From NCBI GenBank assembly GCA_033725935.1, contig MU867071.1, positions 300,392 through 364,391 on the forward strand: DNA of 64,000 bases. The letters are read 5' to 3'. This stretch comes from Cladorrhinum sp. PSN259 (Eukaryota; Ascomycota; Sordariomycetes; Sordariales; Podosporaceae). This document shows, in pieces, positions 21,627-32,627 of this stretch (position 1 is the first letter of the stretch; the number at the start of each line of letters is the position of its first letter). The translations under genes were made by a program, and so were the position numbers. The notes below the pieces were generated by a model. That model saw nothing but the letters and a program-made list of their open reading frames with translations. It made no database searches and was not told where the DNA came from.

Positions 21627-22520
21627 GGCCGCAATCCAATCGGCCGGATCCCTGAATAAGGCGGTTGTTCAAGGGCGGTTTGTGGAACAAGGTTTGACTA
21701 GGGGATGGGGAAAATGGGGATGTCGAATGCGTGTTTTGTGTTTTGGCACCTGTAAGGTACCTGACGGCGTGGCGAACCCGAGACTAACTATCCGTTCCTG
21801 GCGCCCTGTAAATCCATGTTGAAAAGGAGGGTGAAAGAAGATAAAAAGTCGATGATGTCGGATCGGGACGCGAAATCACCAAACACACAGAATACATATC
21901 TAAATAAAGTACCAAATATCAGTCAATTGACTGCTAGAATACCTTGCACAATTCAAAATTATGCAGCACAACGTTCACACCAATCAATACCATGCTGCGA
22001 ATATCATTGGCACATGATTCAAGTTGCAAAAGATGACCTTGACACCTCCAAATGCAGATGCTGGCTGCCGGAACAATACAAAATGTGTATATACATACAT
22101 ACACCTTCCTGGTCCCTGAGGAGTCTGAGCGAAGCGAAGCCTAGTTTCTCTTGGCATTTGATGGTCAAGTTACATCAGCCACAACGGGGACACAGTGCGG
22201 TGTCCATAACTGCAGTCTGCAGCAGACAAACACAACAACGACAACGTGAATTTGAAGCTATTCCCAGCCATGTCAAATCCCAACCTACAAGTGCATTGTC
22301 AGTCCGTCAGATCCCTGAGTAGCTGCTCGAGATGATTCGATTTATCCGTAACATTATACCCAATCTGTAAAGATACCCACCGTACCTATGTAGAAAGCCC
22401 AATGAATCCCTTAAACGCCCGAATGACTCGAAAATGACCATTTGCCTCCTTTGTCTTTGCTCGTAAAATCATGACTTTCCCCGCTGCATTCCAAATGAAT
22501 TCCTCATTTTGCTCTGCAGC
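21627..22520. other. Spacer between the membrane-protein gene and DID2
   Basis: About 0.9 kb with one 168-codon plus-strand frame (21816-22322) of non-coding character. No other signal was recognised. Confidence 0.5.
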
Positions 22521-23410
22521 TTAGGCTCTCAGAGCCCTCAGCCGCTGCTGCAACGCATCCTCCTCCTCGGCCGTCGGCTCATTCGCCTGTTGCTCCTTGA
22601 CCGGATCGACTTTACTCGTGCTCGCCCCAGCAAGCTCCTGTCCCAGCTCCAGACCTGCATCATCCGCAAGCTTACCCAACAGCTCGTGCACCGCATCGTC
22701 GCTGACCTGCACCGAAGTATTTTGCGTCATTGCATCCTGGTAGATACCGTTGCTCATGGCGTACTCTTCGTTTTGCGCGCGGAATTGTTCGAGCGTCAAG
22801 AGCGTCTTCTCGGGGTTCGCTTGGCGTTGTGCCCGCTGCATGGTACGAGACGACTGGGCCATCATGTGTGTCATCCGGTTCATGGCATTATTGGCTTGAA
22901 TCTGAGCAAGGGAAAGCTCGGCCATATCGGCGGCCTGGTCCATTTGGGCAGCGATGGCTTGTTTGGCGAGGAGCATGCGAGCCTTTTGTGCCGCTTGGGC
23001 AGTTTCGCCCTTCTTGAGAAGCTATCACCATCGCATAAGGTTAGTTGATAGGAAACGTGGAGTGCTACAGATCGTCATCACCAACATTCTGTATCTGCTT
23101 CTTTAGCTCATTGTCCTGCTTCGTAGCCTTTTGGGCCTCGCGACGAGCTTGCTTGGCGTTGAACTGTACAATAAGGCAAAATACGATTAGTACTAATGTT
23201 CTAGTGTAAATGTGTCTGTCGTTATGTTGTGTCTGTGTATGCCTGGCTCAACGGTGATGACGATGTAGCTGAATGGACTCTCGCTCGATCGCCACGCTGT
23301 TTACCGCGAGGCACTACACACATTGCAACTCGAGCGGGAAGCGTTGGGTGGTTTCCTACTCGTGCTTGAAACTCGGTCTGCATGTCCCGAGCAAGTTGTC
23401 GGTTCGCCAT
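22521..23410 (-). CDS. DID2: ESCRT-III subunit, CHMP1/Did2 type
   Basis: Three exons (23410-23360, 23163-23086, 23021-22521) give 209 residues, close to the ~200 of CHMP1/Did2. Exon 1 encodes MANRQLARDMQTEFQAR. The middle encodes the basic helix NAKQARREAQKATKQDNELKK. The last exon holds long Ala/Gln/Met-rich helices of the Snf7 fold, then EDALQQRLRALRA, a C-terminal MIM1 motif (LxxRLxxL) that binds MIT domains of Vps4 and Vta1. Did2 recruits Vps4 to endosomal ESCRT-III filaments. The second donor (GTTGGT) is not the consensus, so that junction is less sure. It is divergent from TFB1. Confidence 0.78.
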
Positions 23411-23922
23411 GGTGGCGTGTGGTTTTGTCTGGAGCGCTTAAGAGGGGTAAACGAACAAGAACGAATGGGTGAATCGGTGCGGTGTCTGAGAGTCGGGTGG
23501 GCGGTGGGGAGTTAAGTTGTTTTAGTTGGCAAAATTTGGTGATGAATTGTCTTGCGAGAAGAAAAGCAGGTGTAAAATGGCAATCGGAGAGTGTCAACGT
23601 CAGTCACTTGCCTGTTCCGTTGCGTTAGTTTGGTCGGCTGTGAGAGAAAGCGGGGCGCTTGTGCTCCAAGCCTCCTCCAAGGCATCCAAGGTTCACGGGC
23701 ATTGAAAATTAGGTAGGCCCACTCCTTCTGGAATAAAGTGGCGGGGCTGCTGCCAGGCCCCTGCCGCATGAGAGCCACCATATGCGTCATGCCTGTGGCT
23801 TAGGTAATGAGCACCCTGACAACACACATTGACCATCTTGGGTCCTGGATAGAGAAGTATGAATGTTAACTTGAAGTCCCACGCCAGCGAACGTTCTATC
23901 TTTCCTACTTCATCCAAAGACC
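23411..23922. promoter_or_regulatory. Divergent promoter region of DID2 and TFB1
   Basis: 512 bp between the two start codons, so it contains both promoters. Short open frames here are not convincing. Confidence 0.5.
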
Positions 23923-25890
23923 ATGGCGGCCCCGGAGATCCCCAAGGGCCAGGCCTCTTACAAAAAGAAAGACGGCGTCCTCACATTAACGGACGACCGC
24001 AACTTCTTAATATGGTCTCCCTTGCCGGCAAACGGGCCTCCGGTCGTGTCACTGTCGCTCGATAAGATTTTGAACCTGAAACAGACGCCAGATACCTCCC
24101 CCAAGGTTATCCTCAAGATCATCGAGAAGCCAAAGACACCGGAGGAACAGGAGGGTCAATCCTTCATGTTCCAGTTCACATCTCCCACAGACGCGCGATC
24201 AGAGGCACACGCTCTCCGAGATCTCCTATCCCAGCTGCTTGCCGAGCTCCGCGGCGGTGACGTCCCGAAGCCACTCGGCGCTCCCGGCCAGTCCAGCGCT
24301 GGAGGCCCACAAGCAAACACCAAGCCGCCCTCTACCCGCTGGTTTGACGACGACACACTCAAAGCAGACTTCGAATTACAACTCTCACTTTTAATGAAAG
24401 ACATTACACTCGCCAAAACACATTCAGAAGCCCTAGCGTTGAAATCTAACGCAATCTCAGACGCTGCATTCAACGCACAGTTCTGGTCATCTAGAGTAGG
24501 CCTGCTCAGAGCTCACGCATTCGAGCTCCATCAAAAGAAAGGATCATACAATGTCCTCTCCACAATCAAGCCTCGCGTTGAAAATGGCGACTTCAAGCTC
24601 AGTCTTAACCCGGAACAGATCCAAAGCATCCTGCATCAACACCCCTTAGTCCGACGCATCTACAATGAGAACGTGCCCAAGCTTACTGAGGCAGAGTTTT
24701 GGTCTCGTTTCTTCCTCAGTAAACTAGCCAAACAGCTTCGAGGAGAACGTATTACTGATGTCGACAATTCCGATGCCATATTTGATCGATACCTGGGAGC
24801 AGATAACTCCCTGGCCTTTACTAGCAAAATCGCGGCCGCGCAGCACGTACCGGCTATTATTGATCTGGAGGCTAATGAAGAAAATCAGGGAGGGTTTAAG
24901 GGTGGTAACCGAAAGGACGCCGAAATGCGTCCCAAGGCCAATATCCCCATTATCAAGACTCTCAATAGTTTGAGCGAAAAGATCATGGCCGATGTTGCCC
25001 CCGCAGATTTCGTTGCCACTCCTATTGGCGCAGGTGCGCTGCCAGCGGCAGAGTCGGGCACGATACCCAGTATCGACGACACTCGGGTCTTTTCTGAATT
25101 ATCACTCCACGACTTACGAGGAGATACCGAAGCTGGACAGATCAAGCTAAACTTAAAGGACCAAACCAAGTTCTTTTCCAATCACGGAGATAACAACGGA
25201 ATGGGATTGGCAAAAGACGATAACGCAGCAGTTTACGCCAAGCAGGACCCTCAAGACGTCCTCTTCGAAGTGATTGCCGATCTGGAGACCTTCGAGGATG
25301 ATGGCGCCGGTGGAATAGATCTCCACAAGGGTATTGGCGTAGACGACGACAGCGAATCTGATACGGGAGATGCCACCATGTCTGGCATCCAAAAGACGCC
25401 ACACGTGGGCTCTAAAGCCGCTAGAAAGGCAGCAGAAGCACAAATACTAGACGGAATGAAAAAAGCCCGCGCCGAAAATCTCGGCGGAAACGAGAATATT
25501 GAGAGTCCCATGGGCATACCGCCCGATATTACGCAGCGCTGTTATCTCACTCAGACAGCTACCACTGAGTTCTTAAAGCAATTCTGGACTGCGTTTTTAG
25601 CATCAGACCCTGGAGGAGCTGGAGCTCGAGGTGCAGAGTTGGCAGCTTACGCGGAATCACTGCGCAAGTGCATGGAGAGGATCGAGAGTATTGCCACTGA
25701 TGCGGAGAAGATTAGGCAGCAGATTGCCGAAAAGAGGAAGAGGGAGATTCAGGAGGTGTATCAAAAGACGGGCAAGAAATTGAAATGGGTGCCGCCCAGG
25801 GGTGGGAGGGATCAGGTGATGGCTTTGTTTGAACATACGCTTTTCGCGTTGGAGAAGGCTATGGGGTCGTATAGGCAGTCGAGGTCGTAA
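23923..25890 (+). CDS. TFB1: TFIIH core subunit Tfb1/p62
   Basis: A single exon encodes 655 residues, the usual size. Tfb1 is a core TFIIH subunit acting in RNA polymerase II initiation and nucleotide-excision repair. The N-terminus (about 1-110) is the pleckstrin-like domain that binds acidic activators and XPC/Rad4 (ASYKKKDGVLTLTDD, then VILKIIEKPKTPEEQ). Two BSD domains follow (about 140-250), with the second ending EFWSRFFLSKL. The C-terminal ~130 residues are helical and basic (EKRKREIQEVYQKTGKKLKWVPPRGGRDQ). The only odd feature is the acidic linker near residue 460. Confidence 0.94.
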   Translation: MAAPEIPKGQASYKKKDGVLTLTDDRNFLIWSPLPANGPPVVSLSLDKILNLKQTPDTSPKVILKIIEKPKTPEEQEGQSFMFQFTSPTDARSEAHALRDLLSQLLAELRGGDVPKPLGAPGQSSAGGPQANTKPPSTRWFDDDTLKADFELQLSLLMKDITLAKTHSEALALKSNAISDAAFNAQFWSSRVGLLRAHAFELHQKKGSYNVLSTIKPRVENGDFKLSLNPEQIQSILHQHPLVRRIYNENVPKLTEAEFWSRFFLSKLAKQLRGERITDVDNSDAIFDRYLGADNSLAFTSKIAAAQHVPAIIDLEANEENQGGFKGGNRKDAEMRPKANIPIIKTLNSLSEKIMADVAPADFVATPIGAGALPAAESGTIPSIDDTRVFSELSLHDLRGDTEAGQIKLNLKDQTKFFSNHGDNNGMGLAKDDNAAVYAKQDPQDVLFEVIADLETFEDDGAGGIDLHKGIGVDDDSESDTGDATMSGIQKTPHVGSKAARKAAEAQILDGMKKARAENLGGNENIESPMGIPPDITQRCYLTQTATTEFLKQFWTAFLASDPGGAGARGAELAAYAESLRKCMERIESIATDAEKIRQQIAEKRKREIQEVYQKTGKKLKWVPPRGGRDQVMALFEHTLFALEKAMGSYRQSRS

Positions 25891-26032
25891 ATTAATATGG
25901 AGATAGCACGAGTAGGTCTGTAGATATGGAGTTATCAACCAGGCATTCACCAAAGTCTTGGTCAGAACGAGCCCGACATAAGCAGTGCTTTCTTAGCTTT
26001 GGTTTCACAACCTATCAGGACGGGGTTTTGTT

Positions 26033-27322
26033 TTATTTTTGGTGCTTCGAAGCACCTGATGACCCTTCGTTGCGAGTAAGCTGGTCCCTTCTTTGGGGCG
26101 TTTCCTTCTTCGTCTTCTTGGTGAAGAAATTGATAGTCTCATCAGCTTCTTCTTCCTCATCCATCATGCGATCTTCTACTGGTTGCTGTTTCTGTTTCTT
26201 GGGTTTGAGCTTAGGTTTCTCATCGTTACCGAAGATGTCGTCAAACTCGTCTCTGCTTTGGGCGGCAGAGACTTTGGTTCGCTTTTTTGGTCTGAGGGTA
26301 GAGAAGATGTCGTCAAATTCGCCTTGCTCCCGGGCTAGAGGGACTGACTTCTTTTTCTTTCTCTTGGGCTCGTCACCGCCGCCACCGAATATGGCGTCGA
26401 ATTCGTCAGTTGGTGCCTTCTTCTTAGCCTTCTTTTTGGTCGTAGTAGGCTTTAATACAGAGCCAAAGATGTCATCGAATTCATCACCGCCGGTTTTCTT
26501 GGCTTTTTTGCTTGGTTTGGTAACCCTGATCTCTTCTTGTTTTGATGAGAGCGGTGGAGAGCGTTCATGTTCGTCATCTTGCTCGACTGATTTGGCGGTG
26601 AGTGCGTCGCGGGATACAGCTATGCCCACGCTCATATCCATATCCGTAGGCTTCTCAGTAACGACTATTTTGGTGATATCTTCGGAAGTTACTTCTGGGG
26701 TGACTGGAATATAGTCCTCCCTGACCATATCTGGTGGTGGCATAGGAGAGAATGATTCCAGGGCCTTATCGATCTGGGCTAGAACACCAAGAAGCAAGAG
26801 ACCAAGTTGGGCAAATTGTCGGTCTGCGGTTACTTGTGTGAAGGCGAGATAGGCCCCCGGTCCGAGCTGCCATCTCATGTATTGGGCTCTCTGAATGACT
26901 GATTCGTTTTGTTTTTTCAGATCATTTTTTGATTTCTTCTTGTTTATGACGGCGTTGTTTCGTATCCTCTCAAGTTTTTCTGCTTCTGGGAGGACGTCTT
27001 CGAGCAGCTCAATCATTTTGCGGGTATGACGGCGAACCATGTCCGTCTGTGCCCACCATTTTGAAAGCCGATGCTGGTTTTTATTCCGGTGATGAAATTT
27101 GGTCAAGATTTCCAAGGCTGGAATGAGAGATTCGATGGACGAAGTAAGAGCGGGAGGTGAGATGGATGGGTGTATTAGTGAGTCCGACTCGGCCATGGTG
27201 ACGTTCATGTACGGGTGTCTAATTCTGTATGTGCGTATCAAGATCTCGTCTAAATGGGTGAGAAATAAGGCCCATGAGGTTGCACGGTTCAGCAGTGGTG
27301 TAAGTGAAAGGTAAACGCTCAT
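26033..27322 (-). CDS. RMP1: RNase MRP subunit Rmp1 with EFDDIF repeats
   Basis: Rmp1 is specific to RNase MRP in yeast, the nucleolar ribozyme that cuts pre-rRNA at site A3. The family hallmark FHHRNKNQHRLSKWW (about residue 76) and the following helical region are clear. The first ATG (27322) gives 429 residues. An internal ATG at 27196 (context GTCACCATGGCC) gives 387 and is my preferred start. The C-terminal half carries four copies of a short motif (DEFDDIFGS, DEFDAIFGG, GEFDDIFST, DEFDDIFGN), each next to a lysine-rich tract. It is divergent from GPI16 across less than 300 bp from the first ATG. Confidence 0.88.
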   Translation of the reverse strand: MSVYLSLTPLLNRATSWALFLTHLDEILIRTYRIRHPYMNVTMAESDSLIHPSISPPALTSSIESLIPALEILTKFHHRNKNQHRLSKWWAQTDMVRRHTRKMIELLEDVLPEAEKLERIRNNAVINKKKSKNDLKKQNESVIQRAQYMRWQLGPGAYLAFTQVTADRQFAQLGLLLLGVLAQIDKALESFSPMPPPDMVREDYIPVTPEVTSEDITKIVVTEKPTDMDMSVGIAVSRDALTAKSVEQDDEHERSPPLSSKQEEIRVTKPSKKAKKTGGDEFDDIFGSVLKPTTTKKKAKKKAPTDEFDAIFGGGGDEPKRKKKKSVPLAREQGEFDDIFSTLRPKKRTKVSAAQSRDEFDDIFGNDEKPKLKPKKQKQQPVEDRMMDEEEEADETINFFTKKTKKETPQRRDQLTRNEGSSGASKHQK

Positions 27323-27606
27323 TTGCTGAAAAATTGGGGAACGACCGGGACCATGAAGGGTTAGGGTACAATGTATGATTACCCCCCAAAAACGTCCCTG
27401 TCAGTTTGCCCCTGTCTCAATCGAAAGGCGCTGTCATCTTCGCTCGAATTTGGCGTGTCTGGCAAACCGCCAAGACGCAGCATCGCGGTCCCTGAACCAC
27501 GGGAACGAACCTCCCTCCCAGAAAAAAACAACCAAACACCCTCTTGGTTCTGCAACTTTGCCCCCAAATGCCAATGGACAGACCTACAAGGTGACGTAAA
27601 GAAAAG

Positions 27607-29523
27607 ATGCGTCAATTCTTTTTCTTTTCCTTGCTTTCGTCAATTTCTTTTTGTATACTTTCGGCATGCGCCGAGGCGACATCTTCTTTAGCAGATTATC
27701 ATGAACAGCTCGTCCTCCGACCATTGCCGTTGTCAGCGCTTTTAGCAAGTTTTAACTTCCGTTCCAATATTACAGTCTCCGAATTTGAGGCACATAATTT
27801 TCGATTCTTTCCCCGTTCGCTCGGCCAGATTCTCCAGCATGCCGGTACGCGCGAACTACACTTGAGGTTTAGCTCGGGAAGGTGGGATTCAGAGAGCTGG
27901 GGGGCGAGGCCGTGGGATGGTGCTCGCGAGGGTGGTACTGGTGTTGAGCTTTGGGCATGGCTCGAAGCTGAGACACACGATGAGTATGATGCTAGGATTC
28001 ACGGTTCTCCTGGTTTCTTTAGCTAATACCTGGATTGCAGAGCCGACCACAAGTGGTTGACACTTACGAATGCCTTGTCTGGCCTCTTCTGCGCTTCGCT
28101 CAACTTCATCGACGGAACTCGAACGACTCGACCCGTCATGTCCTTCCAACCCGAAGGCGACCATTCCAATGCGACTAACGCGAACATGCATCTTCTTTAC
28201 GGCGTGCTTCCACACGAGGTTGTCTGCACAGAGAACCTGACCCCTTTCCTCAAGCTCCTTCCGTGCAAGGGAAAGGCGGGTATTACGACTTTACTCGATG
28301 GGCACAAGTTATTTGACTCCTCCTGGCAGAGCATGGCCATTGATGTGCGACCGATTTGCCCGCTTGGCGGGGAGTGCGTTCTGCAAGCCGAATTGACCAT
28401 TGATATGGTGCTCGATGTTGACCGGTCGAAGCGACCAAGAGACAACCCGATCCCGAGACCACCACCCGGACATGAGCTTCCATGCAATACCTCGAAGCCA
28501 TACCACTCGCATGACACTTGCTTCCCGGCCGATCATGAAGCAAACCAAGATTGGACGCTCTCCCAGATCTTTGGAAAATACATGAAGGGTATTTGCCCTC
28601 TTACTGATCCTACTGTTCCGCCGGTCTGCCTTCAGGTACCAAACTCGCGAAGTGTATACGTTTCGGATGGCGTCCTGGAGAAGAAGAACCTTGACCGCGT
28701 TTCCCGATGCTTCGAGATCCGGCCTGATACCAACTTCGAGATGGTCCTGCCATCACCAAGCAACGATGACCAAGAGGTTACCGCCGCTCTTGTCAAGCCC
28801 GATACCCCGCTCCTCTACGCCGAGCGCAGCTTCACAGGTCACGGTCAAGAGCGGGGTGGTGTTCAGACCATTCTGCGCAACCCTAGCCCTGACACCGAGG
28901 TCGAGTTCATCTACATGGAGTCACTCCCCTGGTTCATGCGCATTTACCTGCACACCATATCAGCGCGCATTCAAGGCAGCAAATCCGACGACAAATCCTT
29001 GATCCAGGAAACGTATTACCGTCCTGCCCTCGACCGCGTACGCGGATCCCAGTTGGAAGTTCGTATGCGAATCCCGCCTGCCTCGACCGTATTCTTGACC
29101 TACGATTTCGAGAAATCTATCCTAAGATATACTGAGTACCCACCGGACGCCAACCGTGGATTCGATGTCGCGGCAGCTGTTATTACTATCCTGAACAAGG
29201 ATGAGGCGAAGACGGGTCGTTTTGCTGCGTATACTCTACGGACTACGACGCTGCTCTGCAATTTACCTACGCCAGATTTCAGCATGCCGTATAATGTCAT
29301 TATTTTTACGTCTACGGCTATTGCGCTGGCTTTTGGTGGCATGTTCAATATCCTAGTTAGACGGTTCGTGGCTGCGGATGAAGGGCCGGAAATGGGGCTT
29401 AAGCTTCTCAAGTCGAAGCTTCAGACAAGGATTGGGGGGTTGTTAAGTAAGTTTGGGAAAGCCAAAAAGCAGCAGGGGCATGATGAGGCGGCTAAACCTG
29501 TGGTGGTGGAGTTGAAAGAATAG
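27607..29523 (+). CDS. GPI16: GPI transamidase subunit Gpi16 (PIG-T)
   Basis: Two exons (27607-27983, 28041-29523) give 619 residues. The donor is GTATGA and the acceptor TTGCAG, joining ETHDE to ADHKWLTLTNALSG. Gpi16 is the lumenal subunit that bridges the GPI transamidase in the ER membrane, which attaches GPI anchors to proteins. A signal peptide (about 1-24) is followed by LADYHEQLVLRPLPLSALLASF, a family block. Conserved cysteines lie in the lumenal domain (CPLGGEC, TCFPADHE). A single membrane helix (about 545-564) precedes a short basic cytoplasmic tail. Length and topology match the family. Confidence 0.94.
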
Positions 29524-31552
29524 TCTTTGTTTCTGTGTTACTATTTGTTATTTTTTTCTTGCCTATATTAAAGTTTGGTAGATACGAAAATAACATGTTT
29601 ATCGGTTGATATCTTTGTCTCTTGGACTCCTAGTGTTTGGTAGCAGCGCTGACATTGTCCGTGTGCTGGTTTAATGTGATAGGCGTCGTACGGCTTGTCA
29701 GTTTTCCTCTGCCAGTTGGGGCGTCTTGCAACTGGTGGTAGAGGATATTGTAATGCAGGGTAAATGGGCTCATATGGACCTTAAGGCGAGAGCGTTGGCA
29801 TTTGTTGAAATTCGTGTCCCAGGACGAGACTACGATTGACTAATTAGGGACTGACAACATTGATATGATGCAACAGGCTCGCGGGTTTGTCATGTTCCTG
29901 CAGAGGCTCAAGGGTAGGGCCACAACAGCCTTGACTTCAGTACACTTGGTAAAGTCGTAAGAATAGGAGTTCCGGCCAGCGATCTCAACACCACCGAGCC
30001 TCCTTTGCCGTCAACCTGAAGCAGCAGGGGAGCTTCTGACAGCAAGGCTTCTGCTATTGGTAGTCCGCCGGACTGAGGGGCATGAACATGAGAAGCCAGA
30101 GCGTGGTGGCCTTGCCCGGTCCAGAAGACGTGTATGCCCTGCAAACTCCCCGAGTGCTCGATTATTCGACTTGAGAGAACGGCACGCCCCAACGGTATCA
30201 GACTCCCTGTAATTTTCTGGACAAGATGGTTCAGAAAGCAAGGGCTCTTGATGCTTGAAACCGGCTGCTCATCATTGTATTGAAATTGATAAAGCGGCAA
30301 CGCAGGTGACGAGCGAATCGTCCATTCGTCCACATCTTGGAGCACTTTATGTGCCACCTGATAGTTATGCCGAAGCGCCTCGTACCAAACACACCTCGAC
30401 TTGGACGTAAACACCAGCAATCAACTGCTCCTCGGGCTGTGTACAGGGACATTACCTAAAGTCCAGCTTATTCTCAGCCGCTATATACAAAAAAGGCTCG
30501 CCAGGCTATCTGCTCCGATCCTAACATCAGACATGTTGGACTTGCCTATACGGCATCTCAATACGTGTTCTCGCGCGGTAGCGGCAACCTCACCTAGCGT
30601 GTCTACGGTTGAGCGTCTACCACTGAGGAAACAAGCCGTCTCGTGAGAGGGTCAACCGCTCCAGAGAGCCAACAAGACGCAACTGTGGTGGCACTAATAG
30701 ATGCGAGGCGTGCTGATGGTGCCTTATACAGCAGATTACAGTTGCTTCTAAACCGCAATCCCTATATTGGATCTACTGCAAGCGGAGCAGGTCTCTGTAT
30801 CGAATGACTTGGAAAGGAGGCTGCAAGGCTGCAGGCTAGGGTAAAGATCGTAAAAAGCAGTAAAAATAAGAAGCTGCAGTCACTTTCGATGAAGACTGCA
30901 TTATTGGAGACTGGGTGCTAGGATATTGGTCGAAAGGTTCCTTCATGTCTACATAATAGGATAAGGTAAAGAATAAAGAAGATTATAAGAACTATGTACA
31001 ACAAAAGAAGAAAAAAGAAAAAGAGCAAAAACAGCCCAATTAGTTTTTTTTTAAAACGCGTATAAGTGTCGTCGCCTACCCCGTTCCCTCCGAACAGGAG
31101 GCTTTCGCAAACGATCTATCATCTCTTCAACTGCGGGAATCGTTTTCCAGATCCTCTGTCAAGGATTTGTACTAATCCCTCATCAACGAATAGAGGAAGA
31201 AGTGTAAGAACCGGAATATGTGTATGCCGCCCTTTCCTCTTTTCCTCTTTTTCCCTCCATATTCCGTCCCGGCTTGCCCAACCACCCATCCCCATACCCA
31301 AATAGAATGCCGCCTACCCTTCCAATCAATGAACGCCCAAGGATATATTATCCTTCCCATGCATAAAAGAGAGCAATCCTTTTTTCGACTCTCTCCTTTC
31401 CCCCTTCTTCTCACTCGCTCGTACCAATAAACTTACAGCACCAACGAAACAACAAACTCAAAACAATACGAGCTACATCCTCAAAATAGCGACCACCCAG
31501 ATATAAATCGAACGAACTAATCCATATCAAAACAAGATTCGAGAAAGGAAAC
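29524..31552. other. Long spacer between GPI16 and PIS1
   Basis: About 2 kb. It contains one unclassified minus-strand frame (29908-30420, listed separately). A short plus-strand stretch near 30420-30470 (QLLLGLCTGTLPKVQLIL) faintly recalls an ankyrin repeat start but soon breaks down. Pyrimidine-rich sequence (31230-31420) lies downstream of PIS1. Confidence 0.45.
29908..30420 (-). CDS. Unclassified open reading frame
   Basis: A 170-codon frame on the minus strand. The translation (starting MLVFTSKSRCVWYEAL) has a protein-like composition with spread hydrophobic residues, but no motif, signal peptide or domain that I recognise. It could be a remnant or a chance frame. Confidence 0.2.
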   Translation of the reverse strand: MLVFTSKSRCVWYEALRHNYQVAHKVLQDVDEWTIRSSPALPLYQFQYNDEQPVSSIKSPCFLNHLVQKITGSLIPLGRAVLSSRIIEHSGSLQGIHVFWTGQGHHALASHVHAPQSGGLPIAEALLSEAPLLLQVDGKGGSVVLRSLAGTPILTTLPSVLKSRLLWPYP

Positions 31553-32627
31553 TCAGTTGTTCTTCTTTTGCCTCGGCAATCCAGCCGCCCTCCGTGCAGC
31601 CACATCACCCTCGGCCAACCACCTGCTCGCCTTGATGAGCTGCACAACATTGATGATCTGCTTGGCAGCCATGACGGGGAAGCTGACAATGCACAGAACC
31701 CAAGGCCAGAACGAGTCCATCTTGTTGATGCGCGCCATTTCAAGCGCAGCAGCGCTGTGTGGGTTGGTGAATATCTGGCTGAGCAGCGAGGAGTTGACCT
31801 GGGCGCCCTCCTTGATGGCTTCAGCGGCCTGGGAGGGAACCTGCTCCAACAGGTGTGGGGAGATCAAGGGGGAGCTGAAGGAGAGTAGGTAGAGCGAGAT
31901 GAAGAAGAGTTCGTTCAGGGCGCAGACTAATCAAGACAAGCGGGTCAGCGGAAGATTCAAGATAAGGAACGTGGGGGCGGGGGTGAAAATCACATACCAG
32001 TGAACAGGACGTTCTTGTTGGTGTAGTAAAGGTTCAGAATCTTGGAGCGAGACTTGTCGACACTCTTGTGGGAGGTGTTGCTACCACCCATCGAGAGGGT
32101 CGCGTACATATGGAGATAGTGGGAGGAGAGATCGAGGGAGATGAGTAGCTGGAAAATGATGGCGAATCGGGGGAAGGCGGACGCGAGGAAAACGATCAAG
32201 CAGCTTGTTGAGCATCTATGCAACAAGTCAGCACGGCAGTCAAGATTGTCAGCTTGCGTGTTTGTACATACCTATCGGTAACCATGTCGAGCACGGCGCC
32301 GAAACGCGTGCTTTGCTCAAAGTGGCGCGCGGCATATCCATCCAGAGCATCGAGCAGGCAGCTTATAGAGTACAAAAGGCAGCATGTTCGGGGGTGCAGA
32401 TTCATGTAGTATAGCGAGACGATGGCGAGGACGATACGGCTGTATCCGATGATGTTTGGCCAGAAAAGGAAGATGTTCTCTTTTGGCCCGTCATACTCGA
32501 TCTCGATTTCGCCATCCTCATCCCTGGTCGCGAGAGCGCTGCCATTCTGTTGCGTCGGTTCGGGGGTCACGGCGGCGGCAGCGGCAGCCTCAGCAGCGGC
32601 CTGCCTCCTGGTCTTTGCTCCGGACAT
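31553..32627 (-). CDS. PIS1: Phosphatidylinositol synthase
   Basis: Three exons (32627-32272, 32215-31998, 31926-31553) give 315 residues. The enzyme joins CDP-diacylglycerol and inositol in the ER membrane to make phosphatidylinositol, the lipid that GPI synthesis also uses. The CDP-alcohol phosphotransferase signature is complete: D93-x2-D96-G97-x2-A100-R101-x8-G110-x3-D114-x3-D118. It is split by intron 1 right after the last aspartate. Several membrane helices follow, with YYTNK and ALNELFFISLYL typical of Pis1. The N-terminal ~45 residues are an Ala-rich then acidic cytoplasmic extension longer than in yeast. Confidence 0.92.

Noticed and set aside
25926..26714. A 262-codon plus-strand frame rich in Phe, Leu and Ser
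   Set aside because: It is antisense to the repetitive tail of RMP1; no start or domain supports it.
30401..30646. A faint ankyrin-like stretch (QLLLGLCTGTLPKVQLIL)
   Set aside because: Only one half-repeat is suggestive and it breaks down within 40 codons; not enough for a pseudogene call.
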